Positions 1-13,448 of a stretch of 64,000 nucleotides of DNA are shown here, piece by piece (position 1 is the stretch's first letter; each line of letters opens with the position of its first letter). Under the pieces are notes generated by a model. The model saw only the letters and a list, made by a program, of their open reading frames with translations, had not been told where the DNA came from and made no database searches. The DNA is from Rotaria sp. Silwood1. Its lineage: Eukaryota; Rotifera; Eurotatoria; Philodinida; Philodinidae. The stretch is from contig CAJNOP010000298.1 of assembly GCA_905250075.1 (NCBI GenBank), positions 62,001-126,000 of the forward strand, read 5' to 3'. The translations under genes and the position numbers were made by a program.

Positions 1-3000
1 TATATATAGTGCTCTCATTGCTACCTCAATCTGTCAAATGTGAAAATGACTTACTCGACATGCTTGTCTTGTTCTTATTCAAATGAGAAGACATGAAATT
101 GTCGTTGAATGAATTTTATCTTTCTCTCTTGTTTTCTCTCTCTGTCTCCTTCTTTGCCTGTTTCTTTTTCTCATTCTCTCACTCACCTGAATATGACATG
201 AGAATAGAGATGCCAATATATTTCGTTCGTTCTCTTTTTATATCATGATTCCACCCGAACGAATTCGCTACTCAGTCGAATTTTCTTTTTTTTATTTTAT
301 TTCATATTTATAGAATGAATCGATTAAATTCAAGAATAATTATATAGTTTTGTTTCTACTCAATTTTCAGACGATGATTATCCATGCCGTGAGCTTGCCA
401 CCTCATTCATAAGAGGGAGAATATAGATAGATATCGTAAATATGACACTGCTGTCTCTCCGTCTGTCTCTCCCTCTTACTCGGTTTTTTTTTTTATGATC
501 GTGTGTAATCCTCAACTGAATCAACATATATAGAATGAAGATAATATTCAGACAACAAACGCGAAGTAAAGAGAAAGGAAGAGATAAGTTTTCGATGTGC
601 ACATCTCGAATTTTTTTTTTGTTAAATGCACACACCTACACGGGTCAATATTTGTCCGTTTTTTTTCCTTCATAATAATAATAATCATCATCATCATCGT
701 CCCAGACAGATAATAGGCTCTATTGAGTGAAGTATGTATATGGGACAAAAAAAAAAAAAACGACTGACAAAGAATCATATTACATGTTTTTATGTACAAG
801 ATAATTTAGTCTTTTTTTTTTCCTCATTTTTTAACTAATTTAATTTCAATATGTTATCATTCAACCGATTATATATTGTCTTTAAAATTCAAACAAAAAA
901 AAAAGAAAGACACAACAAATGTGTTATTAACACATACAGCAAAAAAAAAGAAATAAGATGAGATGTATCACACATAATCATAGAAGATGTATTGATGTTT
1001 GTTAATCATGATTTATATGTGTTCAACAAATGAAAGGATTAATAGGATATGTACTTAATTTATTATCAAACAAGATTTGTTCTTGTCAATTAACACATAT
1101 GACTTACCATGATCAATAGGAGATGATGATGTTAAAAGACGTTTAGCTGCTTTCGTTTTTAGTCGCATCGATGTCTTTTACTTCTGCTATTCTGTATGTG
1201 TGTGTGTGTGTGTGTTTCGTTTAAGTTGTCATCATATAATGTAGTGATGTTGGTGACATTTTCTCTTCTTTTCTTCTGTTTACAGGTTGCTGCTGATCAA
1301 TCTTGCTTTAGACTGCCACTGCCATCTCCGTTCCTTCTCTTTATGTTCTGTTCTTCTTCGTTGGTGATGCGAAAACGAAAATCCCCATCGTTTCGTCGTG
1401 ACCGAGGATGATTGTATGCTCTCTCTCTCTCTCTCTCACTCTCTCAGTCTTTCTCGCTCGTTCCCAAGTATACCTGCCCGCCGTGCATATATGTATGTGT
1501 GCACACGAATTTGAATGAATAGAAAAGAAGAAGGTAGTTCGTTTGCGTTACTCTCGCAAATACACATTGATGATGGAAGCACTTGACAAACTTCTTTACT
1601 CAATTTTCTTCTTCTTCTTCTTCGTCGTCGTCGTCGTCTTCTTTCACATGCTGTGTGCGCTCGAATGCATCATATGATGCATTTATATTCGAAGAAAAAG
1701 AAAATAGAGTTTCATTTGAATTTAATGTTTGTACAATGTTTTTTTCTTTTTCTTTTTTTGTTTTCAACAAGAAAATAAGCAGTTTTTATTTTTGCAGATG
1801 GATATCGTGACGACAACACATCGAACGAATAAAAGAAAAGCATACGAATGTTTTGACAATAAAAAGCTCATATGAAATGGAAATGGAATATCAATTCGCT
1901 TGATTACTTTTATGCTCTGCTTTAGAAAAATGAATAAAAATGCTTTCGGGGCATGTATACTATGAAATCAAAATAATAAGAAAAAAAAAATGTAATTGAA
2001 ATTGTTGCTTTTGAACAAATAAGGATAATGCCATTGATAAATGAAAACGTTGTTGATATTGTTTTTTTAAAGTATTAACAAAAAAGAAAAGTATTAGATA
2101 AATTTTTTCGTTTTTTTTTTCTGACATTGGTTAGAGTTTTTATTGAAAATGTCGTACTGTTTGATACTACTCGACTTGATTTATTATGTTATTCAGATAA
2201 TATCGAAACTGATTCTTAATGTTAATGTTGACTTAAAAGATTCGAAAAGAAGCCTCGTTGATTGAAGTTTTACTTGATTTTATTTTGCAGTATAAATACA
2301 ATTAAATTATTCATTCAGTGATTGAAACTGAATTTAAATTCAATAAAATGAATATCGAATCGTATTAGAAATTTTTCTTAATTAAAAAAAAAAAAAAGAA
2401 AAACGTTCTCTAACTATGTAACATGATCAATAATTAGCTGAAGAGAAAATTTGTTGTAACGGTTGTATCATTAGACAAACATGAGTTATATAAGATAGGA
2501 AAAGAGATTCTTGTTACATACTATTAAATATTCACTGAACAATTCAAATGATCAAGGACAATATCTATTAATAACATAAAATATTATTTTTCTTTTTTTT
2601 ATTCAAATGTATGCAAAATCGACGGCAAAAATTTTGGTTTTATTGAAGTATAAGGAGTCTTTTTATTCAAAAAGAAAAATAACCATGAAAATTGTTTTTC
2701 TAAACTGAATTGTAACAATAGACGTATGAAAATCTATTATAATTCCTAAGTATTATTGGTATAAGCACAAAAGTATTTAACCCAATATGGCTATGAATCA
2801 AACAGATTACAAATAATTTGTTTTTTTCATTAAACTCAAGATACATTTGAAAATATCATCTATCGATTATTTTTAAGAACAAAAATAAAGTACAGTACAA
2901 AAAAATCTTCATAATATCATTTTTTTTCTTTCACATATCTGGTATTAATTAATAAAAGTTTATTTATCTTTCTAACTTTTGTTTCTCATATATATATATA

Positions 3001-3916
3001 TATATATATCATTAATTCACACCTTTGAAAAAGAAAACTATTGCTGAGTTTGATCGACAAATGGCTCAAATGTTATCAAAACCATGCATAATATGATTTT
3101 TTTCTCCTATACATCTAAAACAACTATCAATATAAACATTAATGCATGTAAATCTTAAGTATAAATCGGATCAAATACTCCATGAAAAATGAGATGTATT
3201 AGATAATGATAAAAGCGAAACGAAATAAATAATGCTTATTTTAAGAACTTTTTTTTTTTGTTGTAGCTTGCAATTTATATTAATTTAGAAATTTAACCAA
3301 TAAAGATATCCTAATTGAAATAGCAATTCATAACTTTTTTTTTTAAATCATATGAATAAATTAAGTTAATACATAAAAGTAATGATTGATATGATATTCA
3401 TAACTAAATTGATTGTCACAAAATAGAAAAATAATGAGAGTCTGACGATATATATATATGTACATAATAGTTAAATATAAATCATCAATGATATTTATCG
3501 AATAATACAAGAGAAAATTTTGTCTTTTTTCTTTTTACAGACCTGAATGAAAACAGTCACAAGTGTCTCAGAATTATATACTGGCATGAGAAGAGAAAGA
3601 AAAAAATATATTTTCATGTCTATATGTGAAATAGACATGTCTGATAGTTAAAGCGCAGCCTTTTTTCATTCCAATTCTTTAATTCTACTATACATACATA
3701 TACGATATCATCGTTAGTCACATAAAATACAAAAACGAAAAAAAAAAACCGAACACCCGACAGCGGTACCTTCACTCTACACTATTACCTACTCATTACT
3801 CCTTTGCTTTGTCAGTCATTTTCAATAGTAGAAAGAAAAAATAACATTTATGTAAAGTTTTATTGACTAAAATATACTTATTATTTGAATTTAATCAATA
3901 ACATATAACTTAAATA
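1..3916. other. Noncoding AT-rich upstream region with microsatellites
   Basis: No reading frame here looks like a protein: the open frames are short and built from homopolymers. The region holds simple repeats: a TG run near 1196-1215, a CT run near 1420-1440, a CTT/CGT run near 1607-1637 (it reads as poly-Ser in one frame), an AT run near 2990-3009 and many poly-A or poly-T tracts. The last few hundred bases may include the promoter and 5' UTR of the Rab effector gene that starts at 3917. I see no RNA gene. Confidence 0.6.
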
Positions 3917-6900
3917 ATGATAAAATCTTCTTTATCTCGATCATCAGAATTATTAACATTAAATAATGATGAAATTAAACGTATTATGTCAGTTATTGAA
4001 CGTGATTTTAAACTTCGAGAAAAAGAATATGAACGTATTCAGTAAGTTTTCATTCATAAAATTTAAACAAAAAAATAATAAAACATTCTTTTTTTAAAAT
4101 AGAGAATTAAAAAATGTTATACAACAAGAACATGAACGTGTAGAATGTTTAGCAATGTCAACAGAATTTAATCATGAAAGATGTATAAGATGTTATAAAT
4201 TATTTAAAATATTTTTTAATCCAAAAGAATTATGTTCAGAATGTAAATTATATGTTTGTCATAAGTGTGCAACATATAATAAGCAAAGCAAAACATGGAT
4301 ATGTAAAATATGTTTAAAACTAAAGTAAGAGTTTTTTTAACATATGTTTTCATAGTTATCTTAATTGAGTGATTTTGATTTTTTCTTACTTAATTGAAAA
4401 TCAATAAAGTTATCTGAATAATAAATAATTAATTATTTTGAGTTGATTTGTTATTTTGATTTTCTAATATTCTAATGATAAGTAAATAAAATCTTTATGT
4501 AATATTTTCTTTTATAGAGAATTAGAATGTTTAACAGGTGATTGGTTTTATCTTGAAATTGCCAAGAAATATAAACGATGTGGTAGTGCAAAAGTTGTTC
4601 GTGAACTACACAAACGTGAAAAAGAACTTGGTAAGTTTAATTACATTTAACATGACCAGTCAATAATTATCCACATATGTAAAGGAATACAGTGTTTATC
4701 AAGGCGGCGGACATTTGGGTAAAAATAGAAATCTCACTTTTTTCGAGATTTAAATATAGTCTATTTAATGGTATAAATAACTTTGTTATAACCTTCAAAC
4801 AAACTGTAATATAAGATGCCCAAAAATTGGCCTGAAAATTCTCAAGTCGCCGAAAAACTGATATTTGACAAAATGAAACTGTTTGACAGACAAATCGAGT
4901 ATATTTTCGGAATTTCCAAGTCAAGCTCTATACAATAGTAAAAAGATATTGTTAAATTTGAACGTTAAATTTCTGAGAAAAAAAATAATAGTTTTTTTTA
5001 TAGTGTCCTCCGAACGGTTAGTCCCATAAAATAAACAATTCAACTAAATCTAGCCTCGAAATTTTGTCACTATGTTTTTCTGTCTAATGTCTCTAATCCG
5101 TGTTATTACAAACAGTTTTAGATTGCACATTGGGCTTTCAAATAGCTTAGATTTTCAGTTTTTCTGGCTTTGGACAAGTATTTATTGGACGAAAACAGTA
5201 TATTTGGAGTCAGTGCAGTGTGGGTGGGAGATTTCAACTCAAAAGTAAAAATCGCTAAGTCCACATTTAGAACAGAAGCGTTTTCTATGCTTGAATAGCC
5301 TTTAATGTTTTAGACATTCGAAAGTTTTCTTAGGTACACCAATTCAAAAATTTTTTGCAAAAGAATGGTAACCTCTACCTGCAAAACACAATCTCCCCAT
5401 GTAACCTTACAAGAGCTCGTCGCGTACAAACTTTTCTGACCGGCGGCTCTATACACTACCTTCTTCTGATGTTCCCCGTATTTTTTTGATGCAGTGTTAT
5501 CTGCTTTAATTCCTTGGTTTTATTCATCGTTTATGTATGATGTTGTAACTTTTCCTTGTCTTTTTCTTCCTTCTCCTATAACTATGTATTTCTAATTAGT
5601 TCATCGTTTATTTCTTCTCTCTTCATGTTTAGATTATCACGCTTCCTAGTCTTGTTATTTTCCCTTGTCTTTCTCCCTTCTCTATCGCTTCACATATAAG
5701 CAGCGGCTATTATAGAATAAAGTAGACATTATATGATCGAACTAAAACCGTTACATCTTTCTTCACTATTTGCATCAAAATTTGCCTGGTTTTCAGAGTT
5801 TTGAGTGAAAAGTTTTTAAAAGGCTGATACTAACATTATTTTGAGCCTTTTACAGTCCTGAAAATATTTTGCCAAATCTTCAAAAATCCTTTTGATTTTT
5901 TTGAAAACCCACTTAATTAATCATTATGAAAATAAATTGGATATTATACAAGCATCATAGTATTCTATTCCAGAGAAGCATTTACTAAAATACATCATTA
6001 TATGAATAGGAATTAATTGAAAAAGAAACATTGCTTCAATTCGATATCAATCGATAGAATAAAAACTTATTTTTTCAAATAAAAATTACGCTCATACAAA
6101 TGTTAGATATTTACGAATCAAGAAATTGTATTAATAAACCATTTCTAATTTTAATGTAGTAAACTAATCAATAGTCAGGTTCTAGTGGCGTAATCAGAAG
6201 AATTTCTAGGAAGAGAAAAGAGGTTCAACCCTATCTTCCTTCCACCTGGTTACGCAACTATTAAGTCCTTGAAAAAAAATCCATGTTTTGAGATACCATA
6301 GAGTATATGATAAAATTTCAAAAAAGTTTGCTTTTATTTTTGAGCTAATACAGATGTTGTAACGGAAAAAGTCTAATTTCATAACGTTTGGTCAGGCTGA
6401 CTAATCATCGTTTCTCGTATATTGCATTTAAATTCATAAAGGCTGAATTTTTCTAGATCGCAACGAAAAAGAAGTAGCTTTATGCTTGTTGCAGTTTCGA
6501 GAGAGTTAATTTTTATTCTAGCTGAGATTGATCAATATGATGATGATCCCGGATATGGAACATTACCAACAAGTGTCATAATGGATTCGAAAGATTCTGG
6601 TTAGCTGAAGATTTTTCATCCAAAATATTCTAGTAAAATGTTTATTTTGTTTAGGTTTTCTTAGGTCATATATTGTTCATGATGAAAATATTAAAAGTGA
6701 ATTAAATGAATATGCAAAACGATTAAATTTATTAATTGATAATTTACAATCTGATTTATCGAAATTTCTCACATATAATAGTCATCTTTCCATCAGCAAT
6801 AGATGTAAGAAAATATAGATGATAAACGTTTTTTTTCAAGTTCGTTTTGAATATTTATAGATAGAGAAAATCTCAAAGATCGTCGCCAGCAAATTGCATC

Positions 6901-9900
6901 AGAAATTACTCGTGCTCGGATTGCTCTTATGAGTCCACTTCGACGTAAGTATATTACATATAAAAAAAAAAGAGACTTCGGTTTTTATTTGCTATGCTCT
7001 GTTGAATATAATTCATATTTTGAAGATGATATAAATAATTACGATGTCTAAGATCTAGTGTTTAGAAATAAGTGTAATCGTGAACTATGACTATTCTATT
7101 GATTGTATTAGAATGATCTATAATAGAGCAGCTGTTGATGCTAATAATGTAAGGAGATTCACTGACTTATGTTATGAATGTTCTTCGTTTTCTCGAAGAT
7201 GAAAAAAAATGAAAATGAAAATGAACTAACGAGATATTTAATTCAATATATATTAAAATTTTATCATAAATAGAAAATTGGTCACATCAGTCACGTTCAT
7301 CATTACTAGTGATGTCTGAAAACTTAAAAACAACAAACAGTATGATAACCTTTCGATCATCTATTCAGCAATGTTTTATTCAGATGTTCACGTCTCGAAA
7401 AATGTTTTGATATTTTAATATGATTCATTAATTAAATAATCTATTAGAAAAAATGATCATTATAGCAAAAGAGCAAACTTATAAAAAAAAAAGATTGTGT
7501 CGTGTTGATCTATGGAGAATTATTTTAAACAAAGTTGCTTCGGCACTTTATTAGTTCAACTAAGTTAAAACAATTCTATAGAGTGTAACAAACATAAGGT
7601 CCTACAGAGTGTGGTTCCATTCTCGGTCTACAATGGATAAAATACTACTCATCCTATGACACTTTAATGCATAGCACAGTGCCCAGCTCTGATAGCAGAA
7701 AACAGACACCTGCTCACCTAAAGGACTTTCAATTGATTAAACTCTTATTAGAAATCATGTCGACGTTATTGATTGACAATATAAAAGAACTCAAATTAGA
7801 AACTTTTGATCTAAAACTTTGCCCAAGGAACGATCGAATAAAATCGAGCTAACTTGAAAAGTCAATATTTTTTAGAAATCTATATTCGTTATTGGCTGAA
7901 ACTTTCTAGATATTCTGAGAATCATTAGATACTTCTTTCGACACAATTTCAAATCGATATTTCGACATTGAATGTTTTGGTCAATACCTACAGAGGCATT
8001 AAAAAAAATCAATAAAATTTTCATAACTCTTGAATCATTGGTCATGAACCCAAAACTTTTTATGTTTCTTCTTATCTCAATATAATCTAACGAATGAGTT
8101 ATAAAGAAATAAAAACATAGCTGAATACCACGAGTGTTTATTTCATAAGTGTTTCACTTGATTTTTTTGACTGGTTCAATATTTCATCTAGTCAATTGTT
8201 GCGTAGAGATAACATCAATGACTTTAGAATATAACTAGTTGAAGACGTATATGTGAAAACAATAAGATTTCTCATTCGATATTTAGAATACAACTAGTTT
8301 ATTGAATATGATGGAACTGATATTCAAGGAAAAAACTTTTTAAGTAGGTCTTCGATGATTTTTTTAAAGAAATTTTCAAAAACTATCGAGTCTACTTATG
8401 GTTCTGATCTTACATTGTTTGATCGGGCTCAATTTTTTTCGCGATGTATTACTTTTAAGCCGATCGGACTAAGTAAGACAAGGGTCATAAGTAGGCCCGA
8501 TAGTTTCTGAAGACCTGCTTTTAAAATTTTTTCCTCGAACATTCGCTCCATCATTTTCGATAATCTAGCTATGGCAAAAATTTGATCTCAGTAGGTCATG
8601 CTCTCGCGGAAAATCAGATTTCATTCAAAACAGAGAGAGGATACCCGTCAATAAGCACCCGAAATATATACTACTTTATGATATTGCTTACGATGATAGT
8701 TTTTTAGTTTTTTTTTTAAATATCTGTTGTTTCTCTAGTTGATGTTTTATATGCAATAATATTTCTGTGATTATTTCATTTGGAAACTTTGTTTTGATTA
8801 TACAAGAAACAATTGAAAAGAAAATTTCTTTAGGCTCAAATATGAAACCAACTGTAGCATATGAAAATGATTTTAAAAATCTATTAATATACAAAACTGA
8901 AGATGTTCTTCAAATAAATTTACAACAATTTAAAAAAGTAGATTAATCAATAAATGATTTCTTCTTTTTTGTAAATTTCTTCTTTTTAATATAAATATAG
9001 AATTTAACCACATCAAATTTGTCAATAAATTCACCCAGTTTTGATGAAAAATTGGCACAAATTATTTTTGATAAATTTATCAATAAACAAGCCTCCAGTA
9101 ATTCAACTGAAGTTATCGATTCAGTGAGTTTTTTTTTTCTAATTGTCATCATCATATTTTTTTTGTAAAATTATTTGAGTTTCACATAAGACAAACAACA
9201 GTTTTAGATGATATAATGATTTTGTTCTGTTCAATTTTGAGAGACTATTTTTGACCTCAGATCGGATCCCTTAGAATTGAACTATGACGGACACTGTTAC
9301 ATACACTTCATATTGATGTATTATTTTCTTATTATGTCTAATGGAGAAGATGGAGCTGCTCTCTTTCCGATTATTTATTTAATTATTTAATATTAGCACC
9401 AAGTTGATCTTTCATTGGATTGTAAGTTTTGTTCAAGAAAAAAAAAGAAAAATTTCAGCAAACAACGATATTCGAATAGTAAGCTTATTTTGATTGGTGA
9501 AAAACCCTGTTGGATCTAGGATTTTGGTGAATGGAAGTAATTATAGTCATAAAACGTGTTTTCAAGTCGAACTATAGGTTGTGTCAGCTCATTTTACGGC
9601 GTTTTCTGTTGAGAAAACTTGAATATTTCGAAAGGAAAAAATCATTGGCGTTTTCTCTAAATCTGCCATTGATCAGTGATTATTTCATTCATTTGATGAA
9701 ACTAGATAACAGTAAACTTTGAACAGTATTGACTTTGACAGTAGACGCTTCAAAATAATCAAGTAGTAAATTATGTATCATTTAAATAACTCCATGTCGG
9801 ATATGTATGACAAGAAACGCATTCAACAGAAGCTGAGTCAATCATGTTACAAATAACTACTGTAGGTTTGGAGAACATATTCTAAAGCTATTTTCCATTG

Positions 9901-11375
9901 GAGTTTCACTTGAAGTATGACCGGCTCATAGGAAAAATCCTTCTTTTTCGATCTACATAAGCTCCAACTTTGTCGCATGTTTCATTTCTGAGTTACCAAG
10001 GTGTTCCTCAAACCCTCGGTTTCACCAAACTGACCTTGGAAGGCTCCAAAAGAGTTCAAACCAGGGTTAATTTATCACGCTAAGTCAAGTAGTGACGCTT
10101 TTTTTCTCAGTTATAAAATGACGCAAGACTACCATTTTAGTATTTTTGAAATTTCAATAACTTTCTCTGCACTACATAAAAATTGAAATTCTAAGTCTTG
10201 AAAAAATGGTTTCATGTCGCTTTGAAGCTGAAAACAAATAGTACTATTCCACTCGGCACAATAAACTACCTTCATCTCGAGAATATCTTTGTAGTCTTCG
10301 ATGATTAGTTTGCTGGAATAGGTAGTCTCAGGAAAATAAGGTAACTTGGAAATGGAACATGCTAGAAAGTTGGAATCTGTATATGTAGAAAATGAAGAAT
10401 CTTTTCTACCGATTGGTCATACTCCAAGTCCAACTCTAATGGAAAATGGCTTCAAAATTTTCTTTTCAAAATCCCCACAGAGAATTCTTCTGATTGGTCA
10501 GTTGTTGATTAATCAGATTTCAGCATAATCAGGTGAACCAAGTCTTCTATGTTGTGTGATAAAAACATTACATCTCTATGCCGTTCATATTAAAAGTTAT
10601 TGAAGAAATAGTCGGATTGATTGTTTTTCGAAAACAAGAATAGTCAGCAATAGATGATCATTGTGAAAAATCATTGACTGTATATAAGGCATGGTAGAAA
10701 TCGAAACGCACAATTAAAGGTATATCCTAAATATCTTAATTTACGGTAGTATGATGTACATTTGAGACTTATAAATGCAGAAATATGTTCTTTATACATC
10801 TCTATTGTTTTGTATTTAGTTATCAAATTTATCTCAAGTACCTACGAAACCTCAACGACAATCATCGATTCCAACATCTATCAATCCTTCATCTTATGAA
10901 TTAAATCAAAATGTTTTCTCGTCTCAAATATCAAATACATCTTTGGAGGTAAATTAAACACATTTTTATTTTACTGTTCATTTGATTTATTGTTTATTTT
11001 ACTAAAAAAGATGAATTCTCAAAGTGATACTCTTCAGAAAAAGAATCTATTACGAACACGAGCTATTGATGAACAAGGTAAGATTTATTTTTTTTAAATA
11101 TCAATAGATTGAAATTTTTATTTTGTACTGAAGAAGAAGGCGATGATGAAGACGAAGATGAAGACAAAACTCCAACTGGCAGTTCATTTGACGATGATCA
11201 ATCAGATTCTCTAGATGAGAAAAATCGTTTTATTGATACAGATGTTGAAACCATCAAGAAGTCTAATGAACGTGTTGATGATTGGAAAACAAATTTTAAT
11301 TTAATTGAATCTGAACTTACTCTATCAGATCATGATGAAGAAGAAGAAGAAGAAGAATGCTCAACTTGGTTATAA
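3917..11375 (+). CDS. Slac2-type Rab effector (melanophilin/MyRIP-like)
   Basis: Eleven exons by my reading: 3917-4041, 4103-4324, 4518-4630, 6522-6599, 6655-6804, 6861-6944, 8834-8937, 9001-9123, 10820-10948, 11011-11077 and 11134-11375. They sum to 1437 nt (478 aa) in one frame with GT-AG borders. Residues 1-60 form the helix of a Rab-binding domain. Four CxxC pairs (C69/C72, C86/C89, C94/C97, C109/C112) make the FYVE-like double zinc finger. TGDWFY (122-127) followed by a GSAKVV stretch matches the SGxWFF-type Rab27 contact of melanophilin and MyRIP. The rest is low-complexity, with a short helical region (about 260-330) and a very acidic C-terminus ending CSTWL. There are no C2 domains, so it fits the Slac2 class (linkers between Rab-GTP on vesicles and myosin) rather than Slp or rabphilin. 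The myosin-binding part is not recognisable. The domain call is firm; the paralogue is not. Confidence 0.85.
4631..6521 (+). other. Long intron of the Rab effector gene
   Basis: This 1.9-kb intron lies between exons 3 and 4, far longer than the 50-80 bp usual in this window. It has no coding signal. From about 5520 to 5700 it contains a CT-rich stretch in which a segment starting with TTCATCGTTTA and ending in a TTCCTTGTCTTT-type motif occurs twice, imperfectly. The length and the different texture suggest old inserted DNA, but I cannot name an element. Confidence 0.4.
6945..8833 (+). other. Long intron containing a foldback element
   Basis: This 1.9-kb intron lies between exons 6 and 7 of the Rab effector gene. 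Besides AT-rich sequence it holds the 276-bp imperfect palindrome described at 8294-8569. The remaining parts show no open frame with protein-like composition. Confidence 0.4.
8294..8569. repeat. MITE-like foldback, arms about 115-135 bp
   Basis: The left arm (about 8294-8429) and the reverse complement of the right arm (about 8457-8569) align along most of their length with small gaps. Shared blocks include GAATATGATGG versus GAAAATGATGG, AGTAGGTCTTC versus AGCAGGTCTTC, AAACTATCG, CTACTTATG and GATCGG. The arms are separated by about 30 bp. No coding capacity is present. This is the form of a non-autonomous DNA transposon or a palindromic duplication; I did not find a clear target duplication. 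Confidence 0.6.
9124..10819 (+). other. Long intron of the Rab effector gene, no other content seen
   Basis: This 1.7-kb intron lies between exons 8 and 9. Its short open frames (for example 9531-9722 and 10346-10528) have no recognisable composition or motif. I see nothing else in it. Confidence 0.35.
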
Positions 11376-13448
11376 ATATACATATATAAAATAATATATA
11401 TATAATCAATAATTAATTTAGTTTTTGAAAAACTATTTCTTACTTATTCCTATTATTACAAAAGAAGATGTTATTCTCTATCAAGTCATATAAAACGTCT
11501 ACATGAGTATTCAAATTATATATACAAGATGTTCCAAACTTCCATCGGGAAAGAGAACGTGAATTACTCATGAACAATTCAAATCATACACATATGTTTT
11601 CTATCGTTTTATTCAATTTTTTTAAAATTTCCTTTCGCATAATATGATTTGTGTTTATTGTTCAATTGCTCACAATGAAATGAAATATTAAATAGAATTT
11701 CAATGGAAACCATTGCATTCTTCTCACCAATCGTCCTAGTCAATTCAATCTGATTCGGAATAGATACCTTTCATATGTTATTATATAGAGTTTGAGAGAT
11801 GCTAATAGGAAAACTTTCCCAAGTGAAACTCTGTTTAAAACGTGATATTTTGTCTATGTATACGCCTTAATGAAACTAGAAAAATCCTAGAAAGGTTTGT
11901 GTTTTTGTGGCTTTTTTGCTTAGATATGAAGTTCATATGTTCACTGAAAGTGTCGTCATTTATAGTGGGATACGCTGCAATGTAAATTTTTTCACAATAA
12001 CGAGCAACACATATACTATTCTTTTTTAAAGTGTGTTGCATTTCACAATGGTCATCGATAGCACACTATTTTAGCTTTGTAAAAGACTCTTAACATCAGA
12101 TATCAAAGTTTGTTGCTTAACACTAGTTAACATGAACAAGAGTATACAAATTGAAGTCGACTTTTTTCATATGAGACGTCGATGAACATACACTTATTTA
12201 AGTAAGCAATAATCTTCATATTATCCTCTCGTACCGAGTGTAAACAATGCTTAGCTAGTCGTAGGAAGAGCAGGTCATCAGAATTTTATTCCTTCTCTGT
12301 ATTGTCATGCAAGCTGTGCAATTCAGTACACGCAAAAACAATAAGAATTATGTAGTGTTTGTGACTGCGGAAACATCTACACTGCAGCATATTCTACCAA
12401 TATAAATGGTGACACTCTCAATGAAAATATAAATTTCATATTTCAACACGAAAGTCACAAACAACTCGAACTATTTTAGGGTTTTTCTAGTTCCACTAAG
12501 TCCTACACACGGACAAAATATACCTACACGCATCTAGAATCACAAACGCACACTTATACTCTGATATAGAACTTAAATTATGTATTGTTCAATAATTATT
12601 ATCTAATGATGGTTACTGAACTACTTCATAGATATGAATGGAATCAGAAGTTGAATAAACATTCAACGGAATTTGATCGGCATCATTTTGTTTTTCTAAT
12701 AAATAATTTTGTTCGTTCTAACATTTTACCAATCTCATCATTGTTAATACTGCAAGTTTTTATTTTAAGTTGTGCATGTTTTGTTTGGTTAGCATGTGTT
12801 TCAGCAAGTTGTCTGACCTATATTTTTAACATATATTACTCTGCACACATAGATTTGAATGTAACTATTTTGATTTTATGAAATTAATACTGAATAAGGG
12901 TATGGATGTCGGCGAACATAATACTCACTTGCATATACATACTCGTACCCCAGTCATTAGTGAAATATATTCAGCTGAGGACTGAGAAATGATTCAAATT
13001 GGAATAGTGGTAAGTCTTGACCGAATTTTTATCAATTGAACAAGGATTTTTGTAGAAAAATCTACTCATGTAATTAAAGTCTCATTGAAAAAATGAAAGT
13101 CTATGATGGTCGAAATGCTAATTTTTCATATTTAAATTGTATTATTGTTTCTGAGCAGCTATTATTTAACTTTGAGTGTCGCAACAACACTTGTGTGTTA
13201 TATCCAATTGGAATCTGTAGTGATCAACTGTGTTACATCCAAATCACATGAGATTTGAGTTGCTACTATCGCCTTAATACGCGAAAAAATTAGGTCAAGT
13301 TTCATCGGTCTATTATCTAGAAGAATTTTTGCGGAAAAACAGGGTGTCCAGACTACATTTTAGTCGAATCTTTTACGTTCGTGTTTAATATAAAAAGAAT
13401 CCATTAAATAAATAAAATCATACTAGATTGTTCATATACTTTTTGTTA
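11376..13448. other. Intergenic region between two convergent genes
   Basis: This is about 2.1 kb between the 3' ends of the Rab effector (+) and PSME4 (-). An open frame at 12585-12881 encodes hydrophobic stretches but resembles no family I know and has no splice or composition support. I see no RNA gene or element. Confidence 0.4.

Noticed and set aside
1583..1810. Poly-Ser reading frame
   Set aside because: It is the translation of a CTT/CGT microsatellite.
5544..5755. Solo LTR in a Rab effector intron (TGTAAC...GTTACA ends, TATA-like and AATAAAG motifs)
   Set aside because: No target duplication, primer-binding site or internal sequence; the six-base ends could be chance.
12585..12881. 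A 98-codon hydrophobic frame as a possible membrane protein
   Set aside because: No family resemblance, no splice or promoter support, and AT-rich DNA readily gives Phe/Leu/Ile-rich frames.
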